Part shown: in pieces, positions 9,215 through 15,964 of the stretch
Layout of the letters: every line of letters begins with the position of its first letter
Numbering within the stretch: position 1 is the first letter of the stretch
Virus record (IMG/VR): IMGVR_UViG_3300035698_025380
Span: 1-21,324 of that record
DNA length: 21,324 nt
From: a virus
Strand: one strand, 5' to 3'
Program-made: the position numbers and the translations under genes
The notes under the pieces: generated by a model
Database searches by the model: none
Told to the model about the DNA's origin: nothing
Seen by the model: the letters and a program-made list of their open reading frames with translations, nothing else

Positions 9215-9621
9215 TAGTTAAAGTTAAGTTGTATCGAATCATCAGATCCGTCCAGATTATACTGATATGTTATTTTAATGTATAATAGATTTTCGTCTGC
9301 TATAAATTCCACTTTAGTGTCTAAAAGAGATATCTCAGGAATAAAAATTCCCATTTGATGGCCTATAGATTCACTTAAACCATCCTCATCTATATTCTGT
9401 TCAAATAATAGATTTTTTAACCCAATACCAAAATCAGGTTGGTTAATTCTTTCTCCCTTTTCTGTCAGTAATAGGTTTAGTAAATTACTTTTTACTTGTT
9501 CTTTGACTGTTTGAGTACCTGAGAATAAGTTTATATCATCCAAAGGAAAAGCCACACCAATAGTAGTATTACCATTAAGGCTTAAAGGGTGTATATTTCT
9601 TTTACTTTGAATTATAGGCAT
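9214..9621 (-). CDS. Baseplate wedge protein, gp25/W family (135 aa)
   Basis: A 135-residue protein, matching the length of the gp25/GpW family. The diagnostic block is LLTEKGERINQPDFGIGL (residues 51-68) followed by LLFEQ. It corresponds to the family pattern in which a Gly-Glu-Arg turn precedes 'P.fG..l...lFe'. The N-terminus (VAFPLDDINLFSGTQTVKEQ) and the C-terminal strand (LLYIKITYQYNL) also fit. In T4 and related contractile injection systems, gp25 is a lysozyme-fold protein without enzymatic activity that seeds sheath assembly and joins the wedge core with gp6. It overlaps the gp6-like start by 1 nt and lies 3 nt after the 133-residue gene. Confidence 0.92.
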   Translation of the reverse strand: MPIIQSKRNIHPLSLNGNTTIGVAFPLDDINLFSGTQTVKEQVKSNLLNLLLTEKGERINQPDFGIGLKNLLFEQNIDEDGLSESIGHQMGIFIPEISLLDTKVEFIADENLLYIKITYQYNLDGSDDSIQLNFN

Positions 9622-9624
9622 TTA

Positions 9625-10026
9625 CTATTTTTTTTTATATATAGCTTTCATAAGTGAGCTATAATCTCTATTTATTGCTTCATTTATAGCTGGGGAAGAG
9701 GATTCTGGTAGAGGACCCTGCATTCCCCCCCTAGGACCATTTCCTTCTAAACTTGTATCTCCTTGTGCAGTTTCATTTAGAAGATTATTTAGTGCTATAT
9801 TATTTGTATAATTATATGTAGGGGTATCTTTAATTATTCTTGGGGTTTGATGAAGAAGGGGTGTTATTTGTAATGATTTATCGGGTTTTTCTATATGTTC
9901 TGTTATGGTTAAATTTCCCCCACTACTTAAATCCTCTTTGAGGATTCTTATTTCTCTACTAAGAGCATAGTCTATTTCTTCCCTAACTATCTTTCTTATT
10001 AAATTTTCAAATACTTTTGCTTTCAT
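9625..10026 (-). CDS. Small tail-module protein with N-terminal helix (133 aa)
   Basis: A 133-residue protein of unknown family. The N-terminus is a basic/acidic amphipathic helix, MKAKVFENLIRKIVREEIDY. The middle and C-terminus are Asn/Pro/Gly-rich and probably flexible, ending in a helical AINRDYSSLMKAIYKKK. The 'LIRKIVREEI' pattern resembles the LQKMIKEEL start of the acidic protein at 15965-16336. From memory, similar N-termini recur on several proteins of marine T4-like phages. A candidate late promoter lies 16 nt upstream of the ATG in a 32-nt gap, so this gene probably heads the transcript carrying gp25-like, gp6-like and the downstream wedge genes. A structural or assembly role is inferred from position. 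Confidence 0.65.
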   Translation of the reverse strand: MKAKVFENLIRKIVREEIDYALSREIRILKEDLSSGGNLTITEHIEKPDKSLQITPLLHQTPRIIKDTPTYNYTNNIALNNLLNETAQGDTSLEGNGPRGGMQGPLPESSSPAINEAINRDYSSLMKAIYKKK

Positions 10027-10042
10027 ATTAGCTGTTATTTAT

Positions 10043-10051
10043 TATAAATAT
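10043..10051 (-). promoter_or_regulatory. Candidate late promoter, ATATTTATA
   Basis: The minus strand reads ATATTTATA in the gap between the 285-residue gene and the 133-residue gene, 16 nt before the ATG at 10026. That is the same spacing as at 603-611. It would start a transcript for the gp25/gp6 wedge genes. Confidence 0.55.
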
Positions 10052-10058
10052 AACTCTT

Positions 10059-10916
10059 TTAGATTTTATAACGTTTATATCCAATTACTTGAAAATTAGC
10101 ATTATACATTTTTTCTATTACTTCTTTTCCCCCAAACACATCCAAGCTATCCATTATATTCATCCCTACTTCTATAATTGAGTTCATATCAAGTAGTTCT
10201 ACGTTAATATTCCCATCAATATCTATTGGTTCCTGATCACTTACATTACATATTTGTAAGAATTTTAAATATAAAAGTTCTAAAATTGCTATAAGAGAAG
10301 TAATAAGTACTAATAAACCTTTTATTGCTATAACTATAGGAACCATTATTGCTATTATTTTTAGTACTTTTTGAATGTTTTTATCTAATAAACTAGTAAA
10401 AGATTTTATAGCATTTTTAAATTGTCCTATCTTAGCTTTAGCTATATCTATCATATCCCCAAATTTTTTTATTACAGCACCATTAGCAGTTATCCCTATC
10501 ATGGTCCCCATAGCCATAGGAAGGGTCTTCACTATTAAATTTAATATAGTAATTATAACAGATAATGTTGCTAGTATTTTTTTTATTTTAGGAATTATTT
10601 TATCTTTTATATTAGTAAGTTTATTGTGAGTATTATCAGTTTTAGTTTGGATTTTTAATGTTATTGTTTGGGTTTTTTCTAATACCCTCTTTAATTTTTT
10701 ATATAATTTTTCTACCTGAGCTTGTCCCTTTATAGAGCAAGAACCTCGGGGATTTTCTATATAAGGTTTCATGAGGGATATTATTTCCTCCTTTGAAGGG
10801 ATCTCCTTTTTATATTCATTTAATTTAGAAGTTCCTTGGGTTTTAATTTCCCCCTTTACTTCTAAAAGTTTTTTATCTATTTGACTTTCTAAAATATTTT
10901 GGATCATTCCTATCAT
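10059..10916 (-). CDS. Hydrophobic multi-segment protein in the baseplate cluster (285 aa)
   Basis: I do not recognise the family. The N-terminal 110 residues are Lys-rich and helical, probably coiled coil (EKLYKKLKRVLEKTQTITLK). They are followed by long hydrophobic stretches at about 112-130 (KKILATLSVIITILNLIVK), 132-148 and 184-217 (IIAIMVPIVIAIKGLLVLIT and onward), which could be up to four membrane helices. The C-terminus is soluble and acidic, ending YNANFQVIGYKRYKI. Such hydrophobicity is unusual between a spike gene and wedge genes. It could be a tail-tip or hub protein released to form a membrane channel during DNA ejection, or a tape-measure-like protein, though it is short for that. 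The start lies 1 nt after the upstream TAG. Function is not established. Confidence 0.65.
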   Translation of the reverse strand: MIGMIQNILESQIDKKLLEVKGEIKTQGTSKLNEYKKEIPSKEEIISLMKPYIENPRGSCSIKGQAQVEKLYKKLKRVLEKTQTITLKIQTKTDNTHNKLTNIKDKIIPKIKKILATLSVIITILNLIVKTLPMAMGTMIGITANGAVIKKFGDMIDIAKAKIGQFKNAIKSFTSLLDKNIQKVLKIIAIMVPIVIAIKGLLVLITSLIAILELLYLKFLQICNVSDQEPIDIDGNINVELLDMNSIIEVGMNIMDSLDVFGGKEVIEKMYNANFQVIGYKRYKI

Positions 10917-10917
10917 A

Positions 10918-11388
10918 CTAAGCTAATTTTGTAATATTACTTTTTATAAAAGTTATTTGTTCTTTGATCATTTTTATCTCTGCTCTTCTTGTAGCTAACA
11001 TTGCTATATTTGCTGGGTTGGGTCCTGTAGGGGTTCCTGGTATTCCAGTAATAAATGTTACTTTATATAAAATATCATCAATTAAACCATCAATCATTTC
11101 TAACATATCATTTAATACCTCTTCTGTTTTATTCCCTAATAGTGCAGGTTCATTTGGGAAATTTCCGTTATCCTTTAATCCTAAATAAATATTTGGTGCA
11201 TTAATTATAAATTTATTTCCCTCTAAATTGGATGTGTCGAAATGAAAACTTCCATTTGTACTAAACCCTATTACCTTATTTGAGAATAAAAGTATAGAAT
11301 CCTTCTTAGCATTGAATAATAATCTATCTGAATTAATTATTACTTGTTTCCCTTGATATATGCCTGGGGCCTCTGGTTTATAATTCAT
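10918..11388 (-). CDS. Spike-like beta protein next to the hub (156 aa)
   Basis: A 156-residue protein. Residues about 17-70 form regular short beta repeats, each about 8-10 residues (VIINSDRLLFNAK, ILLFSNKVIGFSTNGSFHFD, FIINAPNIYLGLK). This resembles the C-terminal beta-helix of T4 gp5 and similar spike proteins. A helical region follows (TEEVLNDMLEMIDGLIDDIL), then a Pro/Gly linker and a C-terminal helix (RRAEIKMIKEQITFIK). Its ATG overlaps the hub gene's TGA by four bases (ATGA), so the two are translationally coupled. I infer that it supplies the spike or spike-base portion that in T4 is part of the gp5 polypeptide. It may equally be a hub adaptor. Confidence 0.65.
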   Translation of the reverse strand: MNYKPEAPGIYQGKQVIINSDRLLFNAKKDSILLFSNKVIGFSTNGSFHFDTSNLEGNKFIINAPNIYLGLKDNGNFPNEPALLGNKTEEVLNDMLEMIDGLIDDILYKVTFITGIPGTPTGPNPANIAMLATRRAEIKMIKEQITFIKSNITKLA

Positions 11389-13088
11389 ACGAATTCTTGT
11401 TTAGCTATTCCTATGTTATCTTGATACCTATCTCCTTCCCCTCTTCTGGTTCCCCCATATCTTTCATGAATGTTGGATTTATTAGAAGCTAATGTTGTTC
11501 TTTTTCTGTTATTTCCTGACTGGTAAGAAATATGAACCCATGAATTCCCATCCCACCCATCATTAAAACCAAGGGTACCTCTTTCAGGAAATTCCCATAC
11601 TAATTGGTTCCATTTGGGGATATTAATGGCTGCCCAATTAAATATCTCAGATGTTAGGGTATTGGGTATCTGAATATCAATAGCATAACCAAATCTATGT
11701 TCGCTTGAAGCAGACCCTCCAATAGATATATTTAATTCTGAACATCTAAATCCTGAACTTATTACCATTGAGGGGAATTTATCATATAAGGCATCCCCAC
11801 AATTTTCCATTAAATTTTTTAAATTATGAATAACCATTTCGGCTGAACTGCCTAATGCTTTATCTACCCCGGGGATATTGCTTATATTTTTAGCATTGGC
11901 AATATCCGATTTTAGAAAATGTTTTAATTGGAAATGTCTCCCTATTGGTTGGTTTAAATCAATATCTCCTATATCTTCTCTAGATATTTCAGGGAATGTA
12001 ATATCAGAAAAAGGATTTACATTATTAAATTCAGTTACATCTTCTATGATATACCCTCCTATATCTTCAGAACTACTCTCAATAAGATGGTCCCATGGAG
12101 ATAATTCGTCTTCTGTTTCTTGTAATGTTATAGGAGTTGGTTGAGGGGAATTTATAGGTGTTTCTTCTATTGTATCTTCAGTTATTTCCTCAATGGTATT
12201 TTCTATTATTGGTTCTACTATTTTCTTTGGAGGATTTATATTACTTAATTCTTGATCCCATGGTATTTCGGCTTCTATATTAGCCCCAAAGGATTGTTGG
12301 TTTAAGGATGCAGGTATAAAGTTAGTTATCTGTTGGTTATATGTCATATAAATAATAGAAGCGTCCTTATTTGAGTCTTCAGTTAAAGGTATCCACCCTT
12401 TGTTGTCTGTAATTTCGGGTTGGCCATTTCTTATAATAGTAATAGGGTCTCCCGTTTGTCCTTTTTGACTCCACTGGGATTTATTCTCATCAGGAATATT
12501 ATCTCCTATATTAGTGGAGCCAAATCTAATTGAATTACCAAATCTTCCTTCAATAATTAAATCACCCTCATAAGGTAATAAGGGTTTTATATTTGAGTTT
12601 TCATTAAAGTATTCTCCTAATTTTATATCAGTAGAGCCATCTTCTACCCTCCTAACAATACCATTTTCTGTTTCCTGATAATCATTTGCATTAGTTTCTG
12701 AATTTAAATTATTAATAGAGGGTAATGCATTATGGTGGGGATGATTCCATATATTTACTTGAGGGAGATAGTAATCTGTTTTACTGTCATTATAAATGTT
12801 TGTATCGTTAGTAGATAAAATTAATATAATCTCGTTTATTAAGGGGTAATATTTTAAATGTGAGAATAGTGGTTTAGCCATATTAGCCCCTCCTATATTT
12901 TCATTAGGGGTATTGTCGTCTAATTTGGTGTAAAAAATGGTCCCTATAGAATCATAACCTCCTAATTCCTCAAATTTAGGGTGATTCATATTTAATATAA
13001 TATCTAGAACTCTTACAGCTATCCACTTTTGTTTATTAGATGAATGTGAGGGAGTACTCTCACCACTTTTCCTAGAGTTAACTATCAT
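11385..13088 (-). CDS. Baseplate hub/puncturing protein: gp5-like N-terminus and M15 peptidase (567 aa)
   Basis: The N-terminal region has hub/OB-fold-like features (WIAVRVLDIILN at 22-33, KYYPLINEIILILSTND at 79-95, GDLIIEGRFGNSIRFGST at 175-192), as in gp5-type spike proteins. An acidic Pro/Thr/Glu-rich linker runs from about 285 to 345. The C-terminal domain (about 375-525) is a peptidase of the M15 type (D-Ala-D-Ala carboxypeptidase/L-Ala-D-Glu endopeptidase). It shows SGFRCSELN at 445-453, SEHRFGYAIDI at 462-472 giving the zinc ligands H464 and D471, QLVWEF at 495-500, and WVHIS at 517-521 giving the third ligand H519. All expected ligands are present. It would cleave peptidoglycan stem peptides locally during tail penetration, the job done in T4 by the lysozyme domain of gp5. 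It is coupled to the spike-like gene downstream. Confidence 0.85.
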   Translation of the reverse strand: MIVNSRKSGESTPSHSSNKQKWIAVRVLDIILNMNHPKFEELGGYDSIGTIFYTKLDDNTPNENIGGANMAKPLFSHLKYYPLINEIILILSTNDTNIYNDSKTDYYLPQVNIWNHPHHNALPSINNLNSETNANDYQETENGIVRRVEDGSTDIKLGEYFNENSNIKPLLPYEGDLIIEGRFGNSIRFGSTNIGDNIPDENKSQWSQKGQTGDPITIIRNGQPEITDNKGWIPLTEDSNKDASIIYMTYNQQITNFIPASLNQQSFGANIEAEIPWDQELSNINPPKKIVEPIIENTIEEITEDTIEETPINSPQPTPITLQETEDELSPWDHLIESSSEDIGGYIIEDVTEFNNVNPFSDITFPEISREDIGDIDLNQPIGRHFQLKHFLKSDIANAKNISNIPGVDKALGSSAEMVIHNLKNLMENCGDALYDKFPSMVISSGFRCSELNISIGGSASSEHRFGYAIDIQIPNTLTSEIFNWAAINIPKWNQLVWEFPERGTLGFNDGWDGNSWVHISYQSGNNRKRTTLASNKSNIHERYGGTRRGEGDRYQDNIGIAKQEFV

Positions 13089-13093
13089 TACCC

Positions 13094-13474
13094 CTATGCA
13101 CCTTTATATATAGGTAGCTCTATTTCTTTAGACTCATCAATACCTTTCGCTATTTCTTCAGCTATTCCTTGAAGTTGTTCCATTTCAATGTCAGTTAATA
13201 AACCCGTATCTCCTCCTGAAGAGGTGGATGATGTTAATCGTTGGACTATAGCTGCCATTTTTATTAGCTGGTCATCATTTTTAACCCCTATTTCTAAATA
13301 TTCTTTAATTAAAGGAATTACTACTGCAGCATCTCCTAAAGTTAGAATTAAGGGTTTTAATTCTGTTACTAGACCTGATATTTGTTTTGCTTTCTTTTTT
13401 TGATTACCATGAATCTCCTTTAAGAGATCTGAGAAAGTTTTATCGTCATATAGTACTTGTAATAATGGATCCAT
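13094..13474 (-). CDS. Helical tail-module protein (126 aa)
   Basis: A 126-residue, largely alpha-helical protein starting MDPLLQVLYDDKTFSDLLKE. The central hydrophobic helices (LVTELKPLILTLGDAAVVIP, LIKEYLEIGV) are amphipathic rather than clear membrane spans. A Ser/Gly-rich linker (about residues 81-89) precedes an acidic C-terminal helix. I do not recognise a T4 homologue. It is the first gene of the baseplate module: a candidate late promoter lies 11 nt upstream of its ATG, and the hub gene begins 5 nt after its stop. A tail assembly or structural role is inferred from this position. Confidence 0.65.
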   Translation of the reverse strand: MDPLLQVLYDDKTFSDLLKEIHGNQKKKAKQISGLVTELKPLILTLGDAAVVIPLIKEYLEIGVKNDDQLIKMAAIVQRLTSSTSSGGDTGLLTDIEMEQLQGIAEEIAKGIDESKEIELPIYKGA

Positions 13475-13485
13475 AATGTTTTAAT

Positions 13486-13494
13486 TATAAATAT
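13486..13494 (-). promoter_or_regulatory. Candidate late promoter, ATATTTATA
   Basis: The minus strand reads ATATTTATA in the 27-nt gap after the sigma-factor gene, 11 nt before the ATG at 13474. It would start the hub/spike transcript, separating late baseplate genes from the regulatory operon. Confidence 0.55.
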
Positions 13495-13501
13495 GAAAAA
13501 A

Positions 13502-14269
13502 CTATATTTTTACATATCCTTTATTATTATATTCTATATATAAATCTTTATGGATTATTTTTAATTTCTTATTTACTCGAGTAATTATAGGGGTATCTAC
13601 ACCTGTCATTTCTCTAATGTAAATATATAGAGCTTTTTTATTAAAAATATCAATATGTTCCCTTCTCTTAAATATAGTATTAATGGCATCACAAACTTTC
13701 CTATCTTTCTGTTTCTTGAATATAACAAACATATGTTTATCAATATATTTAGTAAAATAATCTATAAATTCCTTAATGTCTTCTTTTCTATCATCTCTAC
13801 CTAGTTGATATAATACATTATTGTCTTCATCTGCTGCTAATTCAGGGACTGTGACCTTTATTTTTTTATAATTGTTGTTATTATATAGGATAAGATAATT
13901 TTTACCTACAATAGAGAAATATGAAAATGCTTTGCTTCCTCTTTCTGGTTTAAAATAATCTAATTTCTCAAGCAGAAAGCAAATGACCTCATGTTTGAGA
14001 TCTTCCAATGAATCTACTTCAGTATAATAAAATTTAAAGGTATGTATTAAATTCTCAGCGAGTTTATAAAAAGGATACCATATTCTCTCCTTGAATATAA
14101 TATCTCTTTCATTTTGGTCTGTTGATGCTAAATATTCTGCTATTGCTTCCTCTGTATCTTCAGTGAAATATATTTTTTTTGTTCTTTTTCTTCCCCTCTT
14201 TTCTGAAATACTTAGAGGTGGAAGATTAGAATATGTATCATCAGGCTTTTTAGGTATAAAATCTGACAT
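13502..14269 (-). CDS. T4 gp55-like late-transcription sigma factor (255 aa)
   Basis: The protein is 255 residues long (T4 gp55 is 185). After a basic N-terminal segment (SEKRGRKRTKKIYFTEDTEE) comes a sigma region 2-like stretch at about 55-130. It contains DLKHEVICFLLEKLDYFKPE (90-109) and GSKAFSYFSIVGKNYL (111-126), which match the 'D...e....l..fdp.k..naFaYFt.i' pattern of gp55 and minimal sigma-70 region 2. Residues about 213-240 (YIYIREMTGVDTPIITRVNK) look like a region 4-like helix-turn-helix, which T4 gp55 lacks. It should direct host RNA polymerase to late promoters. The gene is last in an operon with HD-domain and membrane-protein genes, and that operon is not itself preceded by the candidate late motif, fitting expression before the late genes. 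Confidence 0.8.
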   Translation of the reverse strand: MSDFIPKKPDDTYSNLPPLSISEKRGRKRTKKIYFTEDTEEAIAEYLASTDQNERDIIFKERIWYPFYKLAENLIHTFKFYYTEVDSLEDLKHEVICFLLEKLDYFKPERGSKAFSYFSIVGKNYLILYNNNNYKKIKVTVPELAADEDNNVLYQLGRDDRKEDIKEFIDYFTKYIDKHMFVIFKKQKDRKVCDAINTIFKRREHIDIFNKKALYIYIREMTGVDTPIITRVNKKLKIIHKDLYIEYNNKGYVKI

Positions 14270-14277
14270 GCTTTAAT

Positions 14278-14538
14278 TTAATATTTTAATGTAAATTCAT
14301 TTAATGCTGCTTGGATGTCTTTTATGGCTGTAAAAAACCATCCTATATCATCGTCTGCTTTAAACATACCCTTAGAATCTATATCTTTTAATTTTAAATC
14401 ACAAACATTAATAGCATCACTTTGCTTAGATATGAAATCTAATAACTTTTCGTTTTTAATTAGTAAATTTCTAATTATGAATAATGAAATAACAATTACT
14501 ATTGTTAATAATATACTTAGGATAAAAATTGTAATCAT
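14278..14538 (-). CDS. Small membrane-anchored phage protein (86 aa)
   Basis: An 86-residue protein with one N-terminal membrane helix (about residues 3-26, ITIFILSILLTIVIVISLFI) and a soluble acidic C-terminal domain with LKDIDSKGMFKADDDIGWFF and a final helix. From memory, this arrangement, including the 'DSKGMF.ADD.IG.FF' block, recurs in small hypothetical proteins beside late-sigma genes of marine T4-like phages. No function is known to me. Its stop is 8 nt before the sigma-factor ATG and its start 5 nt after the HD-domain gene, so it belongs to the same operon. It is probably a cytoplasm-facing inner-membrane protein. Confidence 0.7.
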   Translation of the reverse strand: MITIFILSILLTIVIVISLFIIRNLLIKNEKLLDFISKQSDAINVCDLKLKDIDSKGMFKADDDIGWFFTAIKDIQAALNEFTLKY

Positions 14539-14543
14539 GGTTA

Positions 14544-15443
14544 TTAGTTAAAAAATGAATCTATGATGCTTAAGGTAGCTTTTGAAAGGTTAGGGTTATT
14601 ATTTGTATTTAATTTAGATGCTTCCCTTATTATCTTATCTCCTTTTGATGCATTTATAGGTTTAGAAACTTTGATTGGGTTATCTGAAAGGTTCTTAAAG
14701 GTAGGTGCAGAGGTAGATTCCTCCATGTTCTTAAGGGTAACGGTAGCAATAGATTCCGCTGTTTTAGTAGTAGGGATATCTGTATTAATTTTATTAAATG
14801 GTCCTCCATTTTTCCATATTTCAAACTCAATTTGAGAAGCCATATGATCTGCTTGGTGGAGTAATAGTGGTAGATGTGTTCTTAATCTAGTTTCTTTTTG
14901 ACCAGACATAAAGTAAAATTTATTACTATCATCATATAAACCATCGTGTATTTTAATTGCAAGGAATTCATTTTGAGATAACTTACATCCAATTTCCTGT
15001 AATAGAAATAATGAACGTTCAGGTACTTTCATAGCTGGAATATTAATATTAAATTTATAGACCTGTCCTAATTTATCAATATGCCATTTTGAATCATTAG
15101 GTTGGTAGTATTCTCCTTCTTGCTGACCCATTTTTCCTAGATCATGGAATAATGCAGCAAACTTCATTTCTTCGAGAGTATATGTAGATAAATCTCCACC
15201 CATTTCCCCCCAAGTATTATATAATTTAATTACACAATCAAACACACGTAAAATATGGTCAATATACCCCCCCGCAAATGCTGAGTGGTGCCAATTTTTA
15301 GATGATGCGGGCATCATCATAAGTCTATCTTGGTATTTTTCGGAGAATGAAATAAGCATAGATGCTCTTTCTTCAGGGAAGGTTTCATTAATAATTTTAA
15401 TGTAACGTTCCCAATTTTCGTATATTTGTTCTGCTGATAACAT
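14544..15443 (-). CDS. HD-domain metal-dependent phosphohydrolase (299 aa)
   Basis: The pattern of an HD-superfamily enzyme is complete: WHHSAFAGGYIDHILRV at 51-67 supplies the first histidine, FHDLGKMGQ at 99-107 the HD pair (H100, D101), KIHDG at 164-168 a further histidine, and LLLHQADHMASQIEFE at 193-208 the last H/D residues. HD enzymes hydrolyse phosphate esters, often of nucleotides or signalling nucleotides. The substrate cannot be read from the sequence. The C-terminal 80 residues after FEIWKNGG are low-complexity and Ser/Thr/Lys-rich. It sits in the sigma-factor operon, 1 nt after the short helical gene. A role in nucleotide metabolism or host signalling is possible. Confidence 0.8.
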   Translation of the reverse strand: MLSAEQIYENWERYIKIINETFPEERASMLISFSEKYQDRLMMMPASSKNWHHSAFAGGYIDHILRVFDCVIKLYNTWGEMGGDLSTYTLEEMKFAALFHDLGKMGQQEGEYYQPNDSKWHIDKLGQVYKFNINIPAMKVPERSLFLLQEIGCKLSQNEFLAIKIHDGLYDDSNKFYFMSGQKETRLRTHLPLLLHQADHMASQIEFEIWKNGGPFNKINTDIPTTKTAESIATVTLKNMEESTSAPTFKNLSDNPIKVSKPINASKGDKIIREASKLNTNNNPNLSKATLSIIDSFFN

Positions 15444-15444
15444 A

Positions 15445-15660
15445 TTATAGGTGTCCTGTGTTAGGAATGTTTCTTACTCCTCCTGTATTGACGGAAGATA
15501 TTGTGATTATGTTTTGTAATTCCTCGAAACGTTCTTTTAATTCCTCACCCATAAATTGGAGAGCTTGTTGGTTTCTATTTTTAGATATTAATCCATGTAG
15601 TCTTGCTAGGGATTCGTCTAGTCTATCTAATGACGTTTGTGCTTGTGCTGAGTATTTCAT
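15445..15660 (-). CDS. Short helical protein, first gene of the sigma operon (71 aa)
   Basis: I place the start at the ATG at 15660, giving MKYSAQAQTSLDRLDESLAR and a 71-residue helical protein with LISKNRNQQALQFMGEELKE. The frame stays open for 48 more codons upstream to 15804. That extension reads through a GC-rich heptamer repeat, gives Arg/Cys-rich sequence unlike phage protein, and lacks a sensible leader. I therefore treat it as non-coding. The protein family is not recognised by name; similar short helical proteins occur in marine phages. Its stop is followed 1 nt later by the HD-domain gene. The ATG is preceded by an A-rich leader (AATAAAAAACATG) of the Bacteroidota type. Confidence 0.7.
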   Translation of the reverse strand: MKYSAQAQTSLDRLDESLARLHGLISKNRNQQALQFMGEELKERFEELQNIITISSVNTGGVRNIPNTGHL

Positions 15661-15667
15661 GTTTTTT

Positions 15668-15697
15668 ATTATATAACTGCTTTCTTGGGCATCCAAA
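15668..15697 (-). promoter_or_regulatory. Possible host-type promoter for the sigma operon
   Basis: On the minus strand a TTTG (15697-15694) is followed after 20 nt by TATAAT (15673-15668), just before the ATG at 15660. The -33 TTTG fits the Bacteroidota consensus and the -10 is a plain TATAAT. The start site would lie almost at the ATG, giving a nearly leaderless mRNA, which weakens the call. Confidence 0.25.
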
Positions 15698-15708
15698 TGT
15701 TCTCTATA

Positions 15709-15795
15709 ACACCGTTGCGAACCGAGCGGACCTGAATATATAGCGAACCGAACACCGAACACCGAACACCGTTTGCGGACCGAAACACCGTTGCG
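15709..15795 (-). repeat. GC-rich short-repeat block upstream of the sigma operon
   Basis: In an otherwise very AT-rich genome, this segment is visibly GC-rich and repetitive. On the plus strand, ACCGAAC is repeated in tandem about 3.6 times at 15747-15771. ACACCGTTGCG occurs at 15709-15719 and again at 15785-15795, with a variant, ACACCGTTTGCG, between them at about 15766-15777. The block lies between the terminator of the upstream operon and the sigma operon. It carries no plausible gene. It could be a protein-binding array, a structured RNA leader, or acquired sequence. Confidence 0.7.
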
Positions 15796-15890
15796 GCAAA
15801 ACACCTATATCCCTATACCCCTACAGTGATAGGGTACATAAAACCCGGCGGTAAGCCTAGTTTTTTTGTGGAAGTCTTTGAAAATAAGAA

Positions 15891-15910
15891 GGCCACCTTG
15901 TAGGGTGGCC
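15891..15910 (-). terminator. Hairpin terminator after the 327-aa/acidic-protein operon
   Basis: GGCCACC (15891-15897) pairs with GGTGGCC (15904-15910) around a 6-nt loop. On the minus strand the hairpin is followed by TTCTTATTTTC, a weak U-rich tail. It lies 55 nt past the stop of the acidic-protein gene, at the end of that operon. The rest of 15796-15890 also holds a short inverted repeat (TACCC with GGGTA near 15816-15836) but no gene. Confidence 0.6.
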
Positions 15911-15964
15911 CTCATTTAGTCCTTTAGACTATTTCAATAATAAATTTATATAATTATAAAGGGG

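Noticed and set aside
15709-15795. CRISPR array
   Set aside because: The repeats are only 7-12 nt and mostly contiguous, without regular spacers.
15661-15804. 48-codon N-terminal extension of the short helical gene
   Set aside because: It reads through the GC-rich repeats and gives Arg/Cys-rich sequence. The internal ATG at 15660 has the usual A-rich leader.
15796-15890. tRNA or small RNA in the gap before the terminator
   Set aside because: Short inverted repeats are present, but no cloverleaf, T-loop consensus or other recognisable RNA family could be built.
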